Source of the DNA: Bryobacteraceae bacterium
GTDB taxonomy: Bacteria > Acidobacteriota > Terriglobia > Bryobacterales > Bryobacteraceae
Length of the DNA stretch: 64,000 nucleotides
Direction of reading: 5' to 3'
Assembly: GCA_025056455.1 (NCBI GenBank)
Contig: JANWVY010000008.1
Span: 62,001-126,000, forward strand
How positions within the stretch are numbered: position 1 is the stretch's first letter; each line of letters begins with the position of its first letter. Below, in pieces: positions 1 through 9,194 of this stretch. The notes beneath the pieces were generated by a model. That model searched no databases. It saw nothing but the letters and a program-made list of their open reading frames with translations, and was not told the DNA's origin. The position numbers and the translations under genes are program-made.

Positions 1-779
1 CCCTCGTTCTCCGCTGCCTGGCTGCCGGCATAGGGACTTGAGCCCAATCGCGGCGGTCGCCACCCGCTGGCTGGCAGGTGGAGACTCTCGTCCGGAATCA
101 ACCGTGCCCCCTCGAGCCGCATCGCGACTTGCTCATAGGGTTCGGCGAACTTGTTTTTGGTGGATGAAATCCAGATTCGAGAGCTCTCACGGCGCAGGTG
201 CAAACGAATCGAGGAGTGTAGCCCAAGGATCCGGCCTGCCGACGAGGTTTCGGGCGTGCCCGGCTGGGGGCGGCATCGCAATTGATTCACAGCCACGAGT
301 GCCACACCCCCACGCCCGGCCAGATGCCTCAGCTTACGCAGCATCCGCGAGACCAGCTCCTCGTGCGGATCAAGTTCCGGACTTGCTTCCGTTTCTGACC
401 CAAAAATAAGCGTTCCGGGAGGCGAAAGCGCGGCGATGGTATCAATCACCAGAAGATCAACGCTGAAGCTCCGAAGCAATGCCTCGGCGATTGCGAGTGC
501 CTGACCCCCATGGTCCGGTCGCGCCAGAACCAGCCCGTCGAGACAAACGCCGCAGCGTGCGGCCCAGCTTGCATCGAACTTGTGTTCTGCGTCGATGTAG
601 ACCGCTGAGCAGCTTTGCTTCTGAGCCGCGGCAATCCAATGAAGTGCAAGCGTCGTCTTGGCGCAATCGGGAGGGCCGAAGACTTCGATGAGATGGCAGC
701 GGGGAATCCCTTCGCCGAGTAGGCGGTCCAACGCCACAAACCCGGTTGAAATGACCGCAGGCGCCCCTGGCAAAGGCAT
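1..779 (-). CDS. RecA-family recombinase paralogue (C-terminus beyond window)
   Basis: The minus frame from ATG 779 stays open to the window edge (about 259 residues), so the C-terminus is missing. It follows the RecA core: Walker A GPPDCAKTT (residues 35-43; housekeeping RecA has GPESSGKTT), the catalytic-glutamate motif IDAEH, the Walker B-like VIDTIAAL, the gamma-phosphate sensor VNQLR and an L2-like TPETSSAG. The N-terminal polymerisation helix of normal RecA is nearly absent: Walker A lies at residue 35 rather than about 66. A TAA at 792-794 closes the frame upstream and AGGGGAG precedes the ATG. Because catalytic residues remain but the P-loop is unusual, this is probably a second RecA-like protein rather than the housekeeping copy. 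A role in an ImuA-type mutasome cassette is possible, but the next gene is outside the window. Confidence 0.8.
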   Translation of the reverse strand, partial: MPLPGAPAVISTGFVALDRLLGEGIPRCHLIEVFGPPDCAKTTLALHWIAAAQKQSCSAVYIDAEHKFDASWAARCGVCLDGLVLARPDHGGQALAIAEALLRSFSVDLLVIDTIAALSPPGTLIFGSETEASPELDPHEELVSRMLRKLRHLAGRGGVALVAVNQLRCRPQPGTPETSSAGRILGLHSSIRLHLRRESSRIWISSTKNKFAEPYEQVAMRLEGARLIPDESLHLPASGWRPPRLGSSPYAGSQAAENE

Positions 780-925
780 GCTCCCCTGCCATTAGTGGTC
801 CGCGGCGCCGAGGAATCTCAAAGTTTTGTCGCCGCATTCGGAAACGCGGCAATTGGGATGCGGGTCGAGTGCTACTCTTCTCTGATCACCAGGCGAATTT
901 GCGGCTCTGGTTTGGGGATGGGTCC

Positions 926-1969
<1,044 letters not shown>

Positions 1970-2003
1970 TCACGCGCAAGCGCCTGAGGAGACACCCGCG
2001 GGA

Positions 2004-2028
2004 GGTTCGGCTGCTGATTCGCCGAACC
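2004..2028 (-). promoter_or_regulatory. Hairpin in the predicted gap leader
   Basis: Perfect 8-bp inverted repeat GGTTCGGC / GCCGAACC with a 9-nt loop, about 70 nt upstream of the gap start and downstream of the predicted promoter. There is no U-run, so it is not an intrinsic terminator. It could be an mRNA-stabilising or protein-binding hairpin. Confidence 0.45.
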
Positions 2029-2087
2029 GATCAATGACGTCCAACGCGACCCACCAAGGTGAGCCGATCTCTTGGAGGAGACCTTTT

Positions 2088-2096
2088 ATTCTATCA
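2088..2096 (-). promoter_or_regulatory. Extended -10 promoter for gap
   Basis: On the minus strand this reads TGATAGAAT, an extended -10 (TGn plus TAGAAT). No good -35 is visible, which fits an extended -10 promoter. It predicts a transcript start near 2081 and a long leader carrying the 2004-2028 hairpin. Confidence 0.5.
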
Positions 2097-2228
2097 GAGG
2101 GGTTGCTTCCGGCAGGCTGATCGAAGAGCCCGCCAGCCGGAGCAACAGACTGGGATTGGTGGGCAAGCATCGGCGCGTATGGCGCGTGCAAAAAATTTCG
2201 CGACCAGCGAAAGCGACCTTCTCAGCGC

Positions 2229-2924
2229 TCACAGCTTGAAGATGGGACCTGAGAACTCCTCCATGCGGCGTTTCCGTCCTGCTTGGAGGAACAACCCGCC
2301 CAGAATCGCCAACCCAAGACTGACGGGCAGCGCCAGCGTATGAATTCTTTGCGGGTTTAGCCGGTCGATGAGTTCGCCTTTGGCCCCGGCTGGACCTAGG
2401 CGGAGCCAGAGCATTACTCCGGCGAGAATGAGCAGGAAAATCTGGCGGGCCTGTTTTTTGGCGCTGGCGAGAGTTTTGCTGTTGAGCGTGATCCAGCCGG
2501 CTAGCGAGCAAGCCAGAAACGTGGCGGCAAGACCGAGTAAGGTGGTGTGCAGCAAGAGTTGCCAGGGGGGAAGCAGCAATCTCGGCGCCTCGCCGCGGAA
2601 GCTGACCACAGAAAAGCCCAGGGCGAGGATTAACCAGTGGGTGGCTACTCCCGCGGCCATCGGCGCTAAGATCTGCGCCACGTAGCCGGGGCCTGGCGGC
2701 TGGGGGTGACGGGAACTCACGAGCGTGGCTACGGCTTGAGGCGCGAATAAACAGGGCAAGAGGATGTAAGCAAGAAGGAAGCCAACGTCTAGAAAGGAAA
2801 AGCCGAGCTGCCAGGGTACGACGACACCGAACAAGAGAATGGCGCCCAGATAAATCAAGCGATCCAATATCTGCTGACCCTTGAACCAGGCCACCAACTC
2901 TGCCCGCATGGCTTCTGCCAGCAT
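2229..2924 (-). CDS. Polytopic membrane protein of unknown function
   Basis: 231 residues with about six hydrophobic segments (roughly 24-42, 48-66, 80-104, 118-142, 160-178 and 198-214) and a basic C-terminal tail (AGRKRRM). It resembles small ABC-2-type permease or CPBP-like proteins only in general topology, and no catalytic motif was recognised. The start ATG 2924 gives an amphipathic N-terminus (MLAEAMRAELVAWF). The gene stands alone between the gap promoter and tRNA-Ser. A longer frame over the same DNA runs through the tRNA and is spurious. Confidence 0.7.
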   Translation of the reverse strand: MLAEAMRAELVAWFKGQQILDRLIYLGAILLFGVVVPWQLGFSFLDVGFLLAYILLPCLFAPQAVATLVSSRHPQPPGPGYVAQILAPMAAGVATHWLILALGFSVVSFRGEAPRLLLPPWQLLLHTTLLGLAATFLACSLAGWITLNSKTLASAKKQARQIFLLILAGVMLWLRLGPAGAKGELIDRLNPQRIHTLALPVSLGLAILGGLFLQAGRKRRMEEFSGPIFKL

Positions 2925-3032
2925 TCTTTTCCAAGCCTACCACTGGGGTGCAAAAGGCCGTTGCGGTGGGGAAGCTCTGACAGGATCGCTTCTGCCTGTT
3001 ATCATGATCAAGGGGCGTTGCCTGAACCTTGC

Positions 3033-3122
<90 letters not shown>

Positions 3123-3220
3123 GCACGCACGAGCGGATGGACCATCAGAGCCTGCCCTAGGGACTCGTCCCACTCCCCTTTTGTCCTGTTTCAAAAAGTG
3201 GAAGCCCCGCTTGCATGGAA

Positions 3221-3229
3221 TGTTATACT
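3221..3229 (+). promoter_or_regulatory. Extended -10 box before the 94-aa protein gene
   Basis: TGTTATACT (TGn plus TATACT) ends 13 nt before the ATG at 3243. No Shine-Dalgarno sequence lies between, so the mRNA would have a leader of about 6 nt. Confidence 0.5.
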
Positions 3230-3242
3230 TCCCGATACTGCT

Positions 3243-3527
3243 ATGTCGGACTGGACTTTCGCGCAACGGGACCCGGAAGACCATCTCGCAAGGCTTCACT
3301 ATTTCTCTTTGATCCGAAAACAAGGCGATCGCGAGATTGAGTTTCTGATCACCGTGAAGGAGTATGCGAGCCCGCCTGATCCAGCCTTGCCGTTCTATGC
3401 CTTTGCCGATAAGCAAACCAACCAGAAGACGGTCGCCTATACGCCCAATGGCTGGGGAAAGACCCTGCTGGAGGCTCTGTCGCGCTGCCGCGATGCGGTC
3501 ATGCGTTTCCCTTACGAGGGAGAGTGA
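3243..3527 (+). CDS. Small conserved-looking protein, function unknown
   Basis: 94 residues beginning MSDWTFAQRDPEDHLARLHYF and ending RCRDAVMRFPYEGE: soluble, mixed charge, no signal peptide or membrane segment. The open frame continues upstream through the tRNA, so this start is chosen because it follows an extended -10 box and is the first ATG outside the tRNA. The NGWGKTLLEALSRC segment suggests an amphipathic C-terminal helix. The family was not recognised. Confidence 0.65.
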   Translation: MSDWTFAQRDPEDHLARLHYFSLIRKQGDREIEFLITVKEYASPPDPALPFYAFADKQTNQKTVAYTPNGWGKTLLEALSRCRDAVMRFPYEGE

Positions 3528-3644
3528 TTTGCTCTTGACGGTTGGAAGGCTCTCTCCGGATTGGGCTCGCCACTGGGATGGGAACAGGGTTGATCGCCGG
3601 ATCCATCCGGCGTGGCCCGTTTTCAGACTGAGAAGATTCTAGAC

Positions 3645-3653
3645 TGTTATAAT
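3645..3653 (+). promoter_or_regulatory. Extended -10 promoter of the PPIase gene
   Basis: TGTTATAAT is a perfect extended -10, 31 nt before the ATG at 3685. The predicted transcript start is near 3660, leaving a normal leader that carries AGGAG. Confidence 0.65.
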
Positions 3654-3684
3654 TTGGGTTTACCCTCCGTAGGAGATTCCACAG

Positions 3685-5622
3685 ATGTTTGATCTGTTCC
3701 GCAGCAGGGAGAAAAGTACGCGCATCCTGCTGGGCACCTTGTTGATGCTGATTGCGATTTCCATGGTGGTGACGCTCATTCCAGGCGTCGGGACGGGCGA
3801 TCTAGGCCAGTCTGATCAGGTTGTCGCGACGATTGGTGATGAAGAAGTGAGTATGCGGGAGATTTCCATGAGTTTGCAGGAGACGCTCAAAGGCCGAGAC
3901 ATCCCGCCAGACCTCATCTCCATCTACGCGCCGCAGATCGTCAATCAGCTCATTACCGAACGCGCCGTCGCCTACTACGCCAAAAACGTCGGATACCAAA
4001 CCACCGATGAGGACGTGGCACATGTCATCCGCATGCAGGTGCCTCAACTTTTTGAGAATGGGAAATTCATCGGCAAGGAAGCCTACGCGCAATTCCTAGC
4101 CTCGAACAACACGACCATCGCCGAATATGAGCGGAGAGCCCGCATGCTAGCTGGGTTGCGGCGCCTCCAGGGCATGGTGCTTGAGGGTATGGTGGTGACG
4201 CCCCAGGAGATTGAGGCGGAATATCGAGCGCGGAACGACAAGGTGGTCCTCGATTACGTGAAGATCGATCCGAACGTGATCCGGAACCAAATTAAGGTTT
4301 CGCAGGAGGAGATCAACGCCCACTGGGCCTCTTCCCGCGCCATGTACAAAATTCCCGAAAAGCGAGCCTTCCGTATGCTCGTCGCCGACGAGGCCAAGGT
4401 TGGCGAATCCATCAAGATGAGCGATGCGCAACTGCTCAGCTTCTATAACTCCAACAAAGATTCTTTCCGCACGCCGGAACGTGTTCGTGCCCGCCACATT
4501 CTGATTAAAACCATGGACAAGCCCAAAGAGGAGCATGACAAGCTCAAAAAGAAGGCGGAGGACTTGCTTAAGCAGGTGAAGGCGGGGGCCGATTTCGCGG
4601 AGCTCGCCAAAAAACACTCCGAAGATACGGTTTCGGCCGCAAAGGGAGGTGACCTGGATTGGTTTGGCCGGGGGCAGATGGTGCCCGAGTTTGAGAAGGC
4701 GGCCTTTGCGCTGAAGCCCAACGAAATCAGTGACATCGTGACGTCTTCCTTCGGCTACCACATCATTCAGACCACGGCCAAGGAGGAAGCTCGCCTCAAA
4801 CCCTTCGAGGAAGTGAAGGAGCAGATCCAGAAGGAACAAACCAAACAACAGGTCTACGACCGGATGCAGGAAAACATCGAGCAGGCGCGTCGCGAACTAC
4901 TCAAGAACCCAGCTGCGGCGGAGTCCCTCGCCGCAAAGTATAGCTTGCACTTCGTGAAAGTGGAGCGAGCGGCGCGGGGTGAGGCGCTTCCCCAAGTAGG
5001 TCAATCGGTGGAACTGGACGACGCCGTTTTCGGTCTGCGCAAAAAAGGCGACGTTACAGATGTGGTTCAAGTTCCAGGCAGCAAGCTTGTCGTTGCCGTC
5101 CTAGACGATGTGATTCCGGAACGGCCCGCCGAGCTGTCCGAAGTGGAAAACCAGGTCCGCAGCGCCATTCAAAATGAACGCTCGCAAAGGATTTTCCAGG
5201 AACGCTCGAATCAGTTGATGGATGAGGTGCGCCGCAACAATGGCGATCTGCGCAAAGCAGCCGCAGCTTTAAAACTCGAAGTCAAGACCACGAATGAGTT
5301 TAGCCGCGAAAGCAACGCCGATGGAATCGGACCGGGCAATAATCTCGAGGAAGCCTTCCGCCGTGATGTTGGCGCCGTGTTTGGACCTGTGAATCTCGGT
5401 GGCACAAATTACATTTGCAAGGTGGTCAAAAAAGTGCCTGCCGATATGGCTAACTTCGAGCAGCAGAAGTTTGACATTTTGCTTCGCTTGAAGGGGCGCA
5501 AAGCTCAGGAGCGCAAAGATCTCTTTGAGGACGGGTTATTACAATTCCTCCAAAAGAAAGGGGTCGTCAAGATTAACAAAGACGCTGTGAAGCGTTTGGT
5601 AGACACCTACAAAAACTCCTAG
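3685..5622 (+). CDS. Membrane-anchored peptidyl-prolyl isomerase, PpiD/SurA type
   Basis: 645 residues. One N-terminal transmembrane anchor (about residues 14-34) places the rest in the periplasm. A SurA-like N-terminal chaperone domain follows (about 36-165), then a parvulin domain (about 265-370) with RARHILIKT, GGDLDWFGRGQMVPEFEKAAF and SSFGYHII, then a long charged C-terminal region with a second PPIase-like segment. The architecture matches PpiD, which helps fold proteins leaving the Sec translocon. Start supported by AGGAG with suitable spacing. The following DedA gene begins 3 nt after the stop, so the two are probably co-transcribed. Confidence 0.93.
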   Translation: MFDLFRSREKSTRILLGTLLMLIAISMVVTLIPGVGTGDLGQSDQVVATIGDEEVSMREISMSLQETLKGRDIPPDLISIYAPQIVNQLITERAVAYYAKNVGYQTTDEDVAHVIRMQVPQLFENGKFIGKEAYAQFLASNNTTIAEYERRARMLAGLRRLQGMVLEGMVVTPQEIEAEYRARNDKVVLDYVKIDPNVIRNQIKVSQEEINAHWASSRAMYKIPEKRAFRMLVADEAKVGESIKMSDAQLLSFYNSNKDSFRTPERVRARHILIKTMDKPKEEHDKLKKKAEDLLKQVKAGADFAELAKKHSEDTVSAAKGGDLDWFGRGQMVPEFEKAAFALKPNEISDIVTSSFGYHIIQTTAKEEARLKPFEEVKEQIQKEQTKQQVYDRMQENIEQARRELLKNPAAAESLAAKYSLHFVKVERAARGEALPQVGQSVELDDAVFGLRKKGDVTDVVQVPGSKLVVAVLDDVIPERPAELSEVENQVRSAIQNERSQRIFQERSNQLMDEVRRNNGDLRKAAAALKLEVKTTNEFSRESNADGIGPGNNLEEAFRRDVGAVFGPVNLGGTNYICKVVKKVPADMANFEQQKFDILLRLKGRKAQERKDLFEDGLLQFLQKKGVVKINKDAVKRLVDTYKNS

Positions 5623-5625
5623 CGA

Positions 5626-6264
5626 ATGATTCACGCACTGCTGGAGTTTCTTCACACCCTTACGAATCCCGACAAGCTCATCCATTTGCTGTCCACCGTT
5701 CTTGGAGGGCCTCTGGGCTACCTGATGCTGTTTGCTGTGGTCTTCGCCGAAACCGGACTCCTGATGGGATTCTTTCTTCCTGGGGATTCGCTCTTGTTCA
5801 CGGTCGGCGTGGTGGCGGGCGCTGGCCACCTCAACATCATCACGATTAATATTCTCCTCATGATTGCTGCGATTGTCGGCGATGGCTTTGGCTACTATTT
5901 GGGCCGGCGAACCGGGCCAGCAATTTTTAGCCGGCCAAATTCCCGCTTCTTCAGGCAAGAACACCTACAACGAACGCGAGAGTTTTACGAAAAGCACGGG
6001 GGAAAGACCATCATCTATGCCCGCTTCATCCCGATTATCCGCACCTTTGCTCCATTTGTCGCCGGCGTTGGCCAGATGAGCTATCCTCGCTTTGTCTCCT
6101 TTAACGTATTTGGCGGCATCGGTTGGGTGCTGAGCATGACCATGCTAGGCTATTTCCTGGGCAGCGTGCCCGTTGTACAGCGTCACTTTGAAAAGGTAAT
6201 CCTGGGAATTATCTTCATCTCGGTGATGCCGATCTTCATCCAATACGCTCGGGGCCGGAACTAG
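5626..6264 (+). CDS. DedA-family membrane protein
   Basis: 212 residues with the DedA (SNARE-associated/VTT) signature: FAETGLLMGFFLPGDSLLF, GDGFGYYLGRRTG, FYEKHGGKTIIYARFIPIIRTFAPFVAGVGQMSY and a GGIGWV segment. Several hydrophobic segments plus re-entrant loops are expected. Members act as half-transporters or flippases for undecaprenyl phosphate or phosphatidylethanolamine and affect envelope homeostasis. It starts 3 nt after the PPIase stop. Which lipid it moves cannot be told from sequence. Confidence 0.93.
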   Translation: MIHALLEFLHTLTNPDKLIHLLSTVLGGPLGYLMLFAVVFAETGLLMGFFLPGDSLLFTVGVVAGAGHLNIITINILLMIAAIVGDGFGYYLGRRTGPAIFSRPNSRFFRQEHLQRTREFYEKHGGKTIIYARFIPIIRTFAPFVAGVGQMSYPRFVSFNVFGGIGWVLSMTMLGYFLGSVPVVQRHFEKVILGIIFISVMPIFIQYARGRN

Positions 6265-6296
6265 GCTTCGATAACGGGGAGTTCGGGAGAGTGGCT

Positions 6297-7154
6297 ATGC
6301 GCTGGCTGGGATTCTTACTGCTTCCAGCTCTGATGTGGTCTCACTCCGAGACGCTGGAAAAAAACCGCGCCGTGATCCGCCGGGCCGCGGAATTGCTACA
6401 GAAAGATGACGCCAATCTGGATAAGTTCTACTTTCTCCAGCGAAAGGAAACCAAACAACTGGACTCGGAGGGCCAGGTGAAGGCACGCACGGTCGTCACG
6501 ACGCGGCGAGAGGCCTTTGACGGCGTCCCCGTCGTGCGTGTTGTGGCGCGGGACGACCGGCCGATCTCAGCCGAAGAGCAAAAACGTCAAGAAGAAGTCC
6601 TTCGTCAGAAGGTGCTTCAATACCGCACGAGGGAAGCACAAGAAAAATTAAATCCAACCGGCTCTTCAGCGCGAAAGCGTCAGGATTGGGAAGGGGAAGC
6701 CATGATTCGCGAGTTCCCCGAGGCTCTTGATTACCATTTCGTTGGCAACCAGGTCCGGCGCTCGCGAGAAACTCTGGTTTTCGACTTCTCGCCGCGGCCC
6801 GGTTACAAACCAAAGAGCGTGAAGATGAAATTCTTCGAAAAGATGCAGGGCCGGGTCTGGATCGACAAGCTCTCCAACGAATTGCTGGCGGCTGAGGCGG
6901 AAATCTTCGAAACCGTGAACATTGGTTTTGGCGTTGTGGCCACGATGCGCAAAGGCACCCGTTTCCGCCTAGAACGGCAAGAGGCGGCCCCCGGATTGTG
7001 GGTCACTGACAACTTTTATGTTCGCTTCGCGGCGCGCTTCATGCTAGTGAAGTCTTTTTTCCAAGAGATCGAAAGCAAGCTTACCAACTTTGAACTTCGA
7101 CCTCAGGCGGTTGCGACAGCTTCCCGAGCCACGCTTTCTTCCACTGAAAGATGA
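6297..7154 (+). CDS. Secreted LolA-like protein of unknown function
   Basis: 285 residues with a cleavable signal peptide (MRWLGFLLLPALMWSHSET). The mature part is rich in beta-prone segments with long charged helices and no cysteine pair. The pattern (FVGNQVRRSRETLVFDFSPRPGYKP, FFEKMQGRVWIDKLSNELLAAEAEIFE) resembles outer-membrane lipoprotein-carrier-like folds that acidobacteria encode in many copies. ATG 6297 is preferred over GTG 6291 because GGGAGAG sits at better spacing. It is 32 nt downstream of dedA and may share its transcript. Ligand unknown. Confidence 0.75.
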   Translation: MRWLGFLLLPALMWSHSETLEKNRAVIRRAAELLQKDDANLDKFYFLQRKETKQLDSEGQVKARTVVTTRREAFDGVPVVRVVARDDRPISAEEQKRQEEVLRQKVLQYRTREAQEKLNPTGSSARKRQDWEGEAMIREFPEALDYHFVGNQVRRSRETLVFDFSPRPGYKPKSVKMKFFEKMQGRVWIDKLSNELLAAEAEIFETVNIGFGVVATMRKGTRFRLERQEAAPGLWVTDNFYVRFAARFMLVKSFFQEIESKLTNFELRPQAVATASRATLSSTER

Positions 7155-7563
7155 GCCCCGAGAGCCTAATTTCCCAGCCCTGTGGCGATTCACGCTCGAG
7201 TTGAAGCTTGGATCTCGAATGGGAGCCAACATTTAGCGGCGTGCCATGCGGTCGGTGTCCTGCTCTCGGAAGCGTTGACAGAAAGCGGGGGCGAGAAGGA
7301 AGACTGCGCCGACAGCGTTACGAAGAAGAATGGCAGAAGTGTCTGTGGGGCTGAGCGAGGCGACGGATAGCATGACGCCAATTCCGCACGCGATGGAGAA
7401 GAAACAAGCAGCGGGACTGTTTGCGAGTCTTCCTAGTACCTTTTGCACTTTGGTTCCCTCCCACCACCATCTTCACCAAGTGCTCGCGCTCGATTCATCC
7501 CGCGTTTCCCCTTAATTGGAGCCAGGATTTCGCCTCAGCGATTGCGCTGACCGCTCGGAAGCC
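7155..7563. other. Intergenic stretch with one weak candidate gene
   Basis: 409 nt between convergent genes. Apart from the weak minus-strand candidate at 7233-7448, nothing is recognisable: no terminator hairpin with a U-run and no repeat. Confidence 0.5.
7233..7448 (-). CDS. Possible small two-helix membrane protein
   Basis: 71-residue frame with two hydrophobic segments (about 14-32 and 40-57) and a basic tail (QRFREQDTDRMARR), consistent with a hairpin inner-membrane microprotein. It lies downstream of the M20 peptidase on the same strand. No family recognised and no clear Shine-Dalgarno sequence, so it may be a chance frame. Confidence 0.35.
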   Translation of the reverse strand: MQKVLGRLANSPAACFFSIACGIGVMLSVASLSPTDTSAILLRNAVGAVFLLAPAFCQRFREQDTDRMARR

Positions 7564-8703
7564 CTAAAGCTCGGCCACCAATTTCGCGAGCAAGGCGGTG
7601 CGGTCGGCCATTCGCTCGATCAGAATACATTCGTTCCAAGCATGGGCCCCTTCCCCCACCGCACCCAGGCCGTCCAAGGTCGGTACTCCGAGCGCCGCCG
7701 TGAAGTTTCCGTCCGAGCCGCCGCCTGTGCTTGATTGCTCCAACTTCACTCCCAGTTCCGCGGCAAGCCGCTTTGCAATCGCAAACAACTTCCGACTGCC
7801 AGGGTTTGGCTCCATCGGAGGACGGTTCAAGCCGCCCTGCACTTGGATGGCGCACCGGCGGTCCGTAGGTCTTAAAGAGCGGAATTTCTTGTCGAGGGCG
7901 ATGAAATCCCGCAACTTTGCGACGCGGACGTCAATTTCGGCGCCGGCCCGCTCGGCGATGACATTCGAGCGGGTGCCGCCATAAACGACGCCCGGGTTGA
8001 CGGTGATACCCTTTTTCAGATTCGTAAAAGAGGCGATCCTTTCGATCTGGCGGGCGAGTTCAACAATGGCGCTCGCGCCTGCCTGGAAATCCACACCGGC
8101 GTGCGCTGCGATGCCCCGCACTGTCACTTCATAGCGGCCAACGCCTTTGCGCGCGGTCTTCAGTTTTCCGGCCAATCCTGTCCCGGGTTCGAGGACCAGA
8201 ACGGCTAAACTCCGGCGCGCCTCTTTTTCCGTCAGCGGACGCGAGGACTCGCTTCCGGTCTCTTCATCCGAATTCACTTGGAGGACTACTTTTCGTTTTA
8301 CGGGAATGTCTAACTCGCGCAGAGCTCGCATGGCGTAAAGGAAAAACGCTAAGCCCGCTTTCATGTCCAGCACTCCTGGACCCCACAACCTCCCATCTGC
8401 CTGCCGGAACGGCATATTCTTCAGGGTTCCAAGCGGCCACACCGTATCGGAGTGACCGAGAACAAGCACTTGCCCGGATTTCTTGCGCCCGGGGAGCGCG
8501 AAATCGATCTGAAGGTGGCGGGCAAAGCGGCCGCCAGGAAAGGTTTTTATCTTGCCAAGATCGCTCGCTTGCGCCGCCAGTAAGTCCACAAAGCGGTTAA
8601 CTGCGCCGACGTCATCTGAGGGCGACTCGCATTCCACCATTTCTTTCAAAGTTGAGATCAAAGCTGTTTGTTGGGATTGAACATAAGAAAGAATGGCGTC
8701 CAT
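7564..8703 (-). CDS. M20-family metallopeptidase, carboxypeptidase G2-like
   Basis: 379 residues, two-zinc hydrolase of the glutamate carboxypeptidase/ArgE/DapE superfamily. Metal-ligand and catalytic motifs are intact: GHSDTVWP, WGPGVLDMKAG, NSDEETGS with the general-base Glu, LVLEPG, and the C-terminal GEGAHAWNE. The central dimerisation domain carries GIAAHAGVDFQAGASAI. There is no signal peptide, so it should be cytoplasmic. Natural substrate unknown (N-acyl amino acids or gamma-glutamyl compounds are usual). Its ATG lies 24 bp from the divergent fabZ start, so both are probably driven by back-to-back -10 boxes. Confidence 0.9.
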   Translation of the reverse strand: MDAILSYVQSQQTALISTLKEMVECESPSDDVGAVNRFVDLLAAQASDLGKIKTFPGGRFARHLQIDFALPGRKKSGQVLVLGHSDTVWPLGTLKNMPFRQADGRLWGPGVLDMKAGLAFFLYAMRALRELDIPVKRKVVLQVNSDEETGSESSRPLTEKEARRSLAVLVLEPGTGLAGKLKTARKGVGRYEVTVRGIAAHAGVDFQAGASAIVELARQIERIASFTNLKKGITVNPGVVYGGTRSNVIAERAGAEIDVRVAKLRDFIALDKKFRSLRPTDRRCAIQVQGGLNRPPMEPNPGSRKLFAIAKRLAAELGVKLEQSSTGGGSDGNFTAALGVPTLDGLGAVGEGAHAWNECILIERMADRTALLAKLVAEL

Positions 8704-8707
8704 TGCC

Positions 8708-8717
8708 TGTTATAATA
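8708..8717. promoter_or_regulatory. Compact divergent promoter, M20 peptidase / fabZ
   Basis: The 24-bp gap between divergent start codons holds TGTTATAAT (plus; 11 nt before fabZ) overlapping TATTAT on the minus strand (8717-8712; 8 nt before the peptidase ATG). Neither gene has room for a Shine-Dalgarno leader, so near-leaderless transcripts are predicted both ways. Confidence 0.6.
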
Positions 8718-8727
8718 GCGGCTTTAC

Positions 8728-9183
8728 ATGCCTAGCCTGGACCTCTTGGCGATTCGCGACATTCTGCCCCATCGCTACCCGATGTTGCTGGTCGATCGAA
8801 TCGTCGAGCTCGAAGAAGAACGCGTTGTTGGAATTAAAAACGTTTCGGCGAATGAGCCTTTCTTTAGCGGACACTTTCCCGCTTTTCCTGTCATGCCCGG
8901 AGTGCTGATTGTGGAGGCCATGGCGCAGGTGGCTGGCGTTTTAGTGTTGCAGAACATTCCCGACCGGCAAAATAAGCTTGTGCTTTTGATTGGCATCGAA
9001 GAAGCCAAATTCCGCCGGCCGGTCGTGCCCGGCGACCAGCTCCGCATCGAGATGAAAGTGGAGCGGAGGAAAGCAACCGTGGCGAAAATGTCTGGCAAGG
9101 CGGTCGTGGACGGCAACGTTGTAGCCGAAGCGACCGTGATGTGCAAACTCGCCGACCGGGAAGCTGGCTTGCCCCCGACCTAG
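8728..9183 (+). CDS. fabZ: (3R)-hydroxyacyl-ACP dehydratase FabZ
   Basis: 151 residues, hot-dog fold dehydratase of type II fatty acid synthesis. It converts 3-hydroxyacyl-ACP to trans-2-enoyl-ACP and competes with LpxA for 3-hydroxyacyl-ACP. Catalytic His49 (FSGHFPAFPVMPG) and Glu63 (VLIVEAMAQVAG) are present, with the family start ILPHRYPMLLVDR. It heads a five-gene plus-strand operon (fabZ, lpxA, lpxI, Gfo/Idh, tonB); the fabZ-lpxA linkage is conserved across Gram-negatives. Confidence 0.97.
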   Translation: MPSLDLLAIRDILPHRYPMLLVDRIVELEEERVVGIKNVSANEPFFSGHFPAFPVMPGVLIVEAMAQVAGVLVLQNIPDRQNKLVLLIGIEEAKFRRPVVPGDQLRIEMKVERRKATVAKMSGKAVVDGNVVAEATVMCKLADREAGLPPT

Positions 9184-9194
9184 ACCTGCAAACC

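Noticed and set aside
1970-2191. 73-residue minus-strand frame upstream of gap
   Set aside because: It overlaps the predicted gap promoter and leader hairpin, shows no family features, and is better read as untranslated leader.
4147-4848. 233-residue frame antisense to the PPIase gene
   Set aside because: Its Leu/His/Gly-rich composition mirrors the complementary codons of the charged PPIase; antisense shadow.
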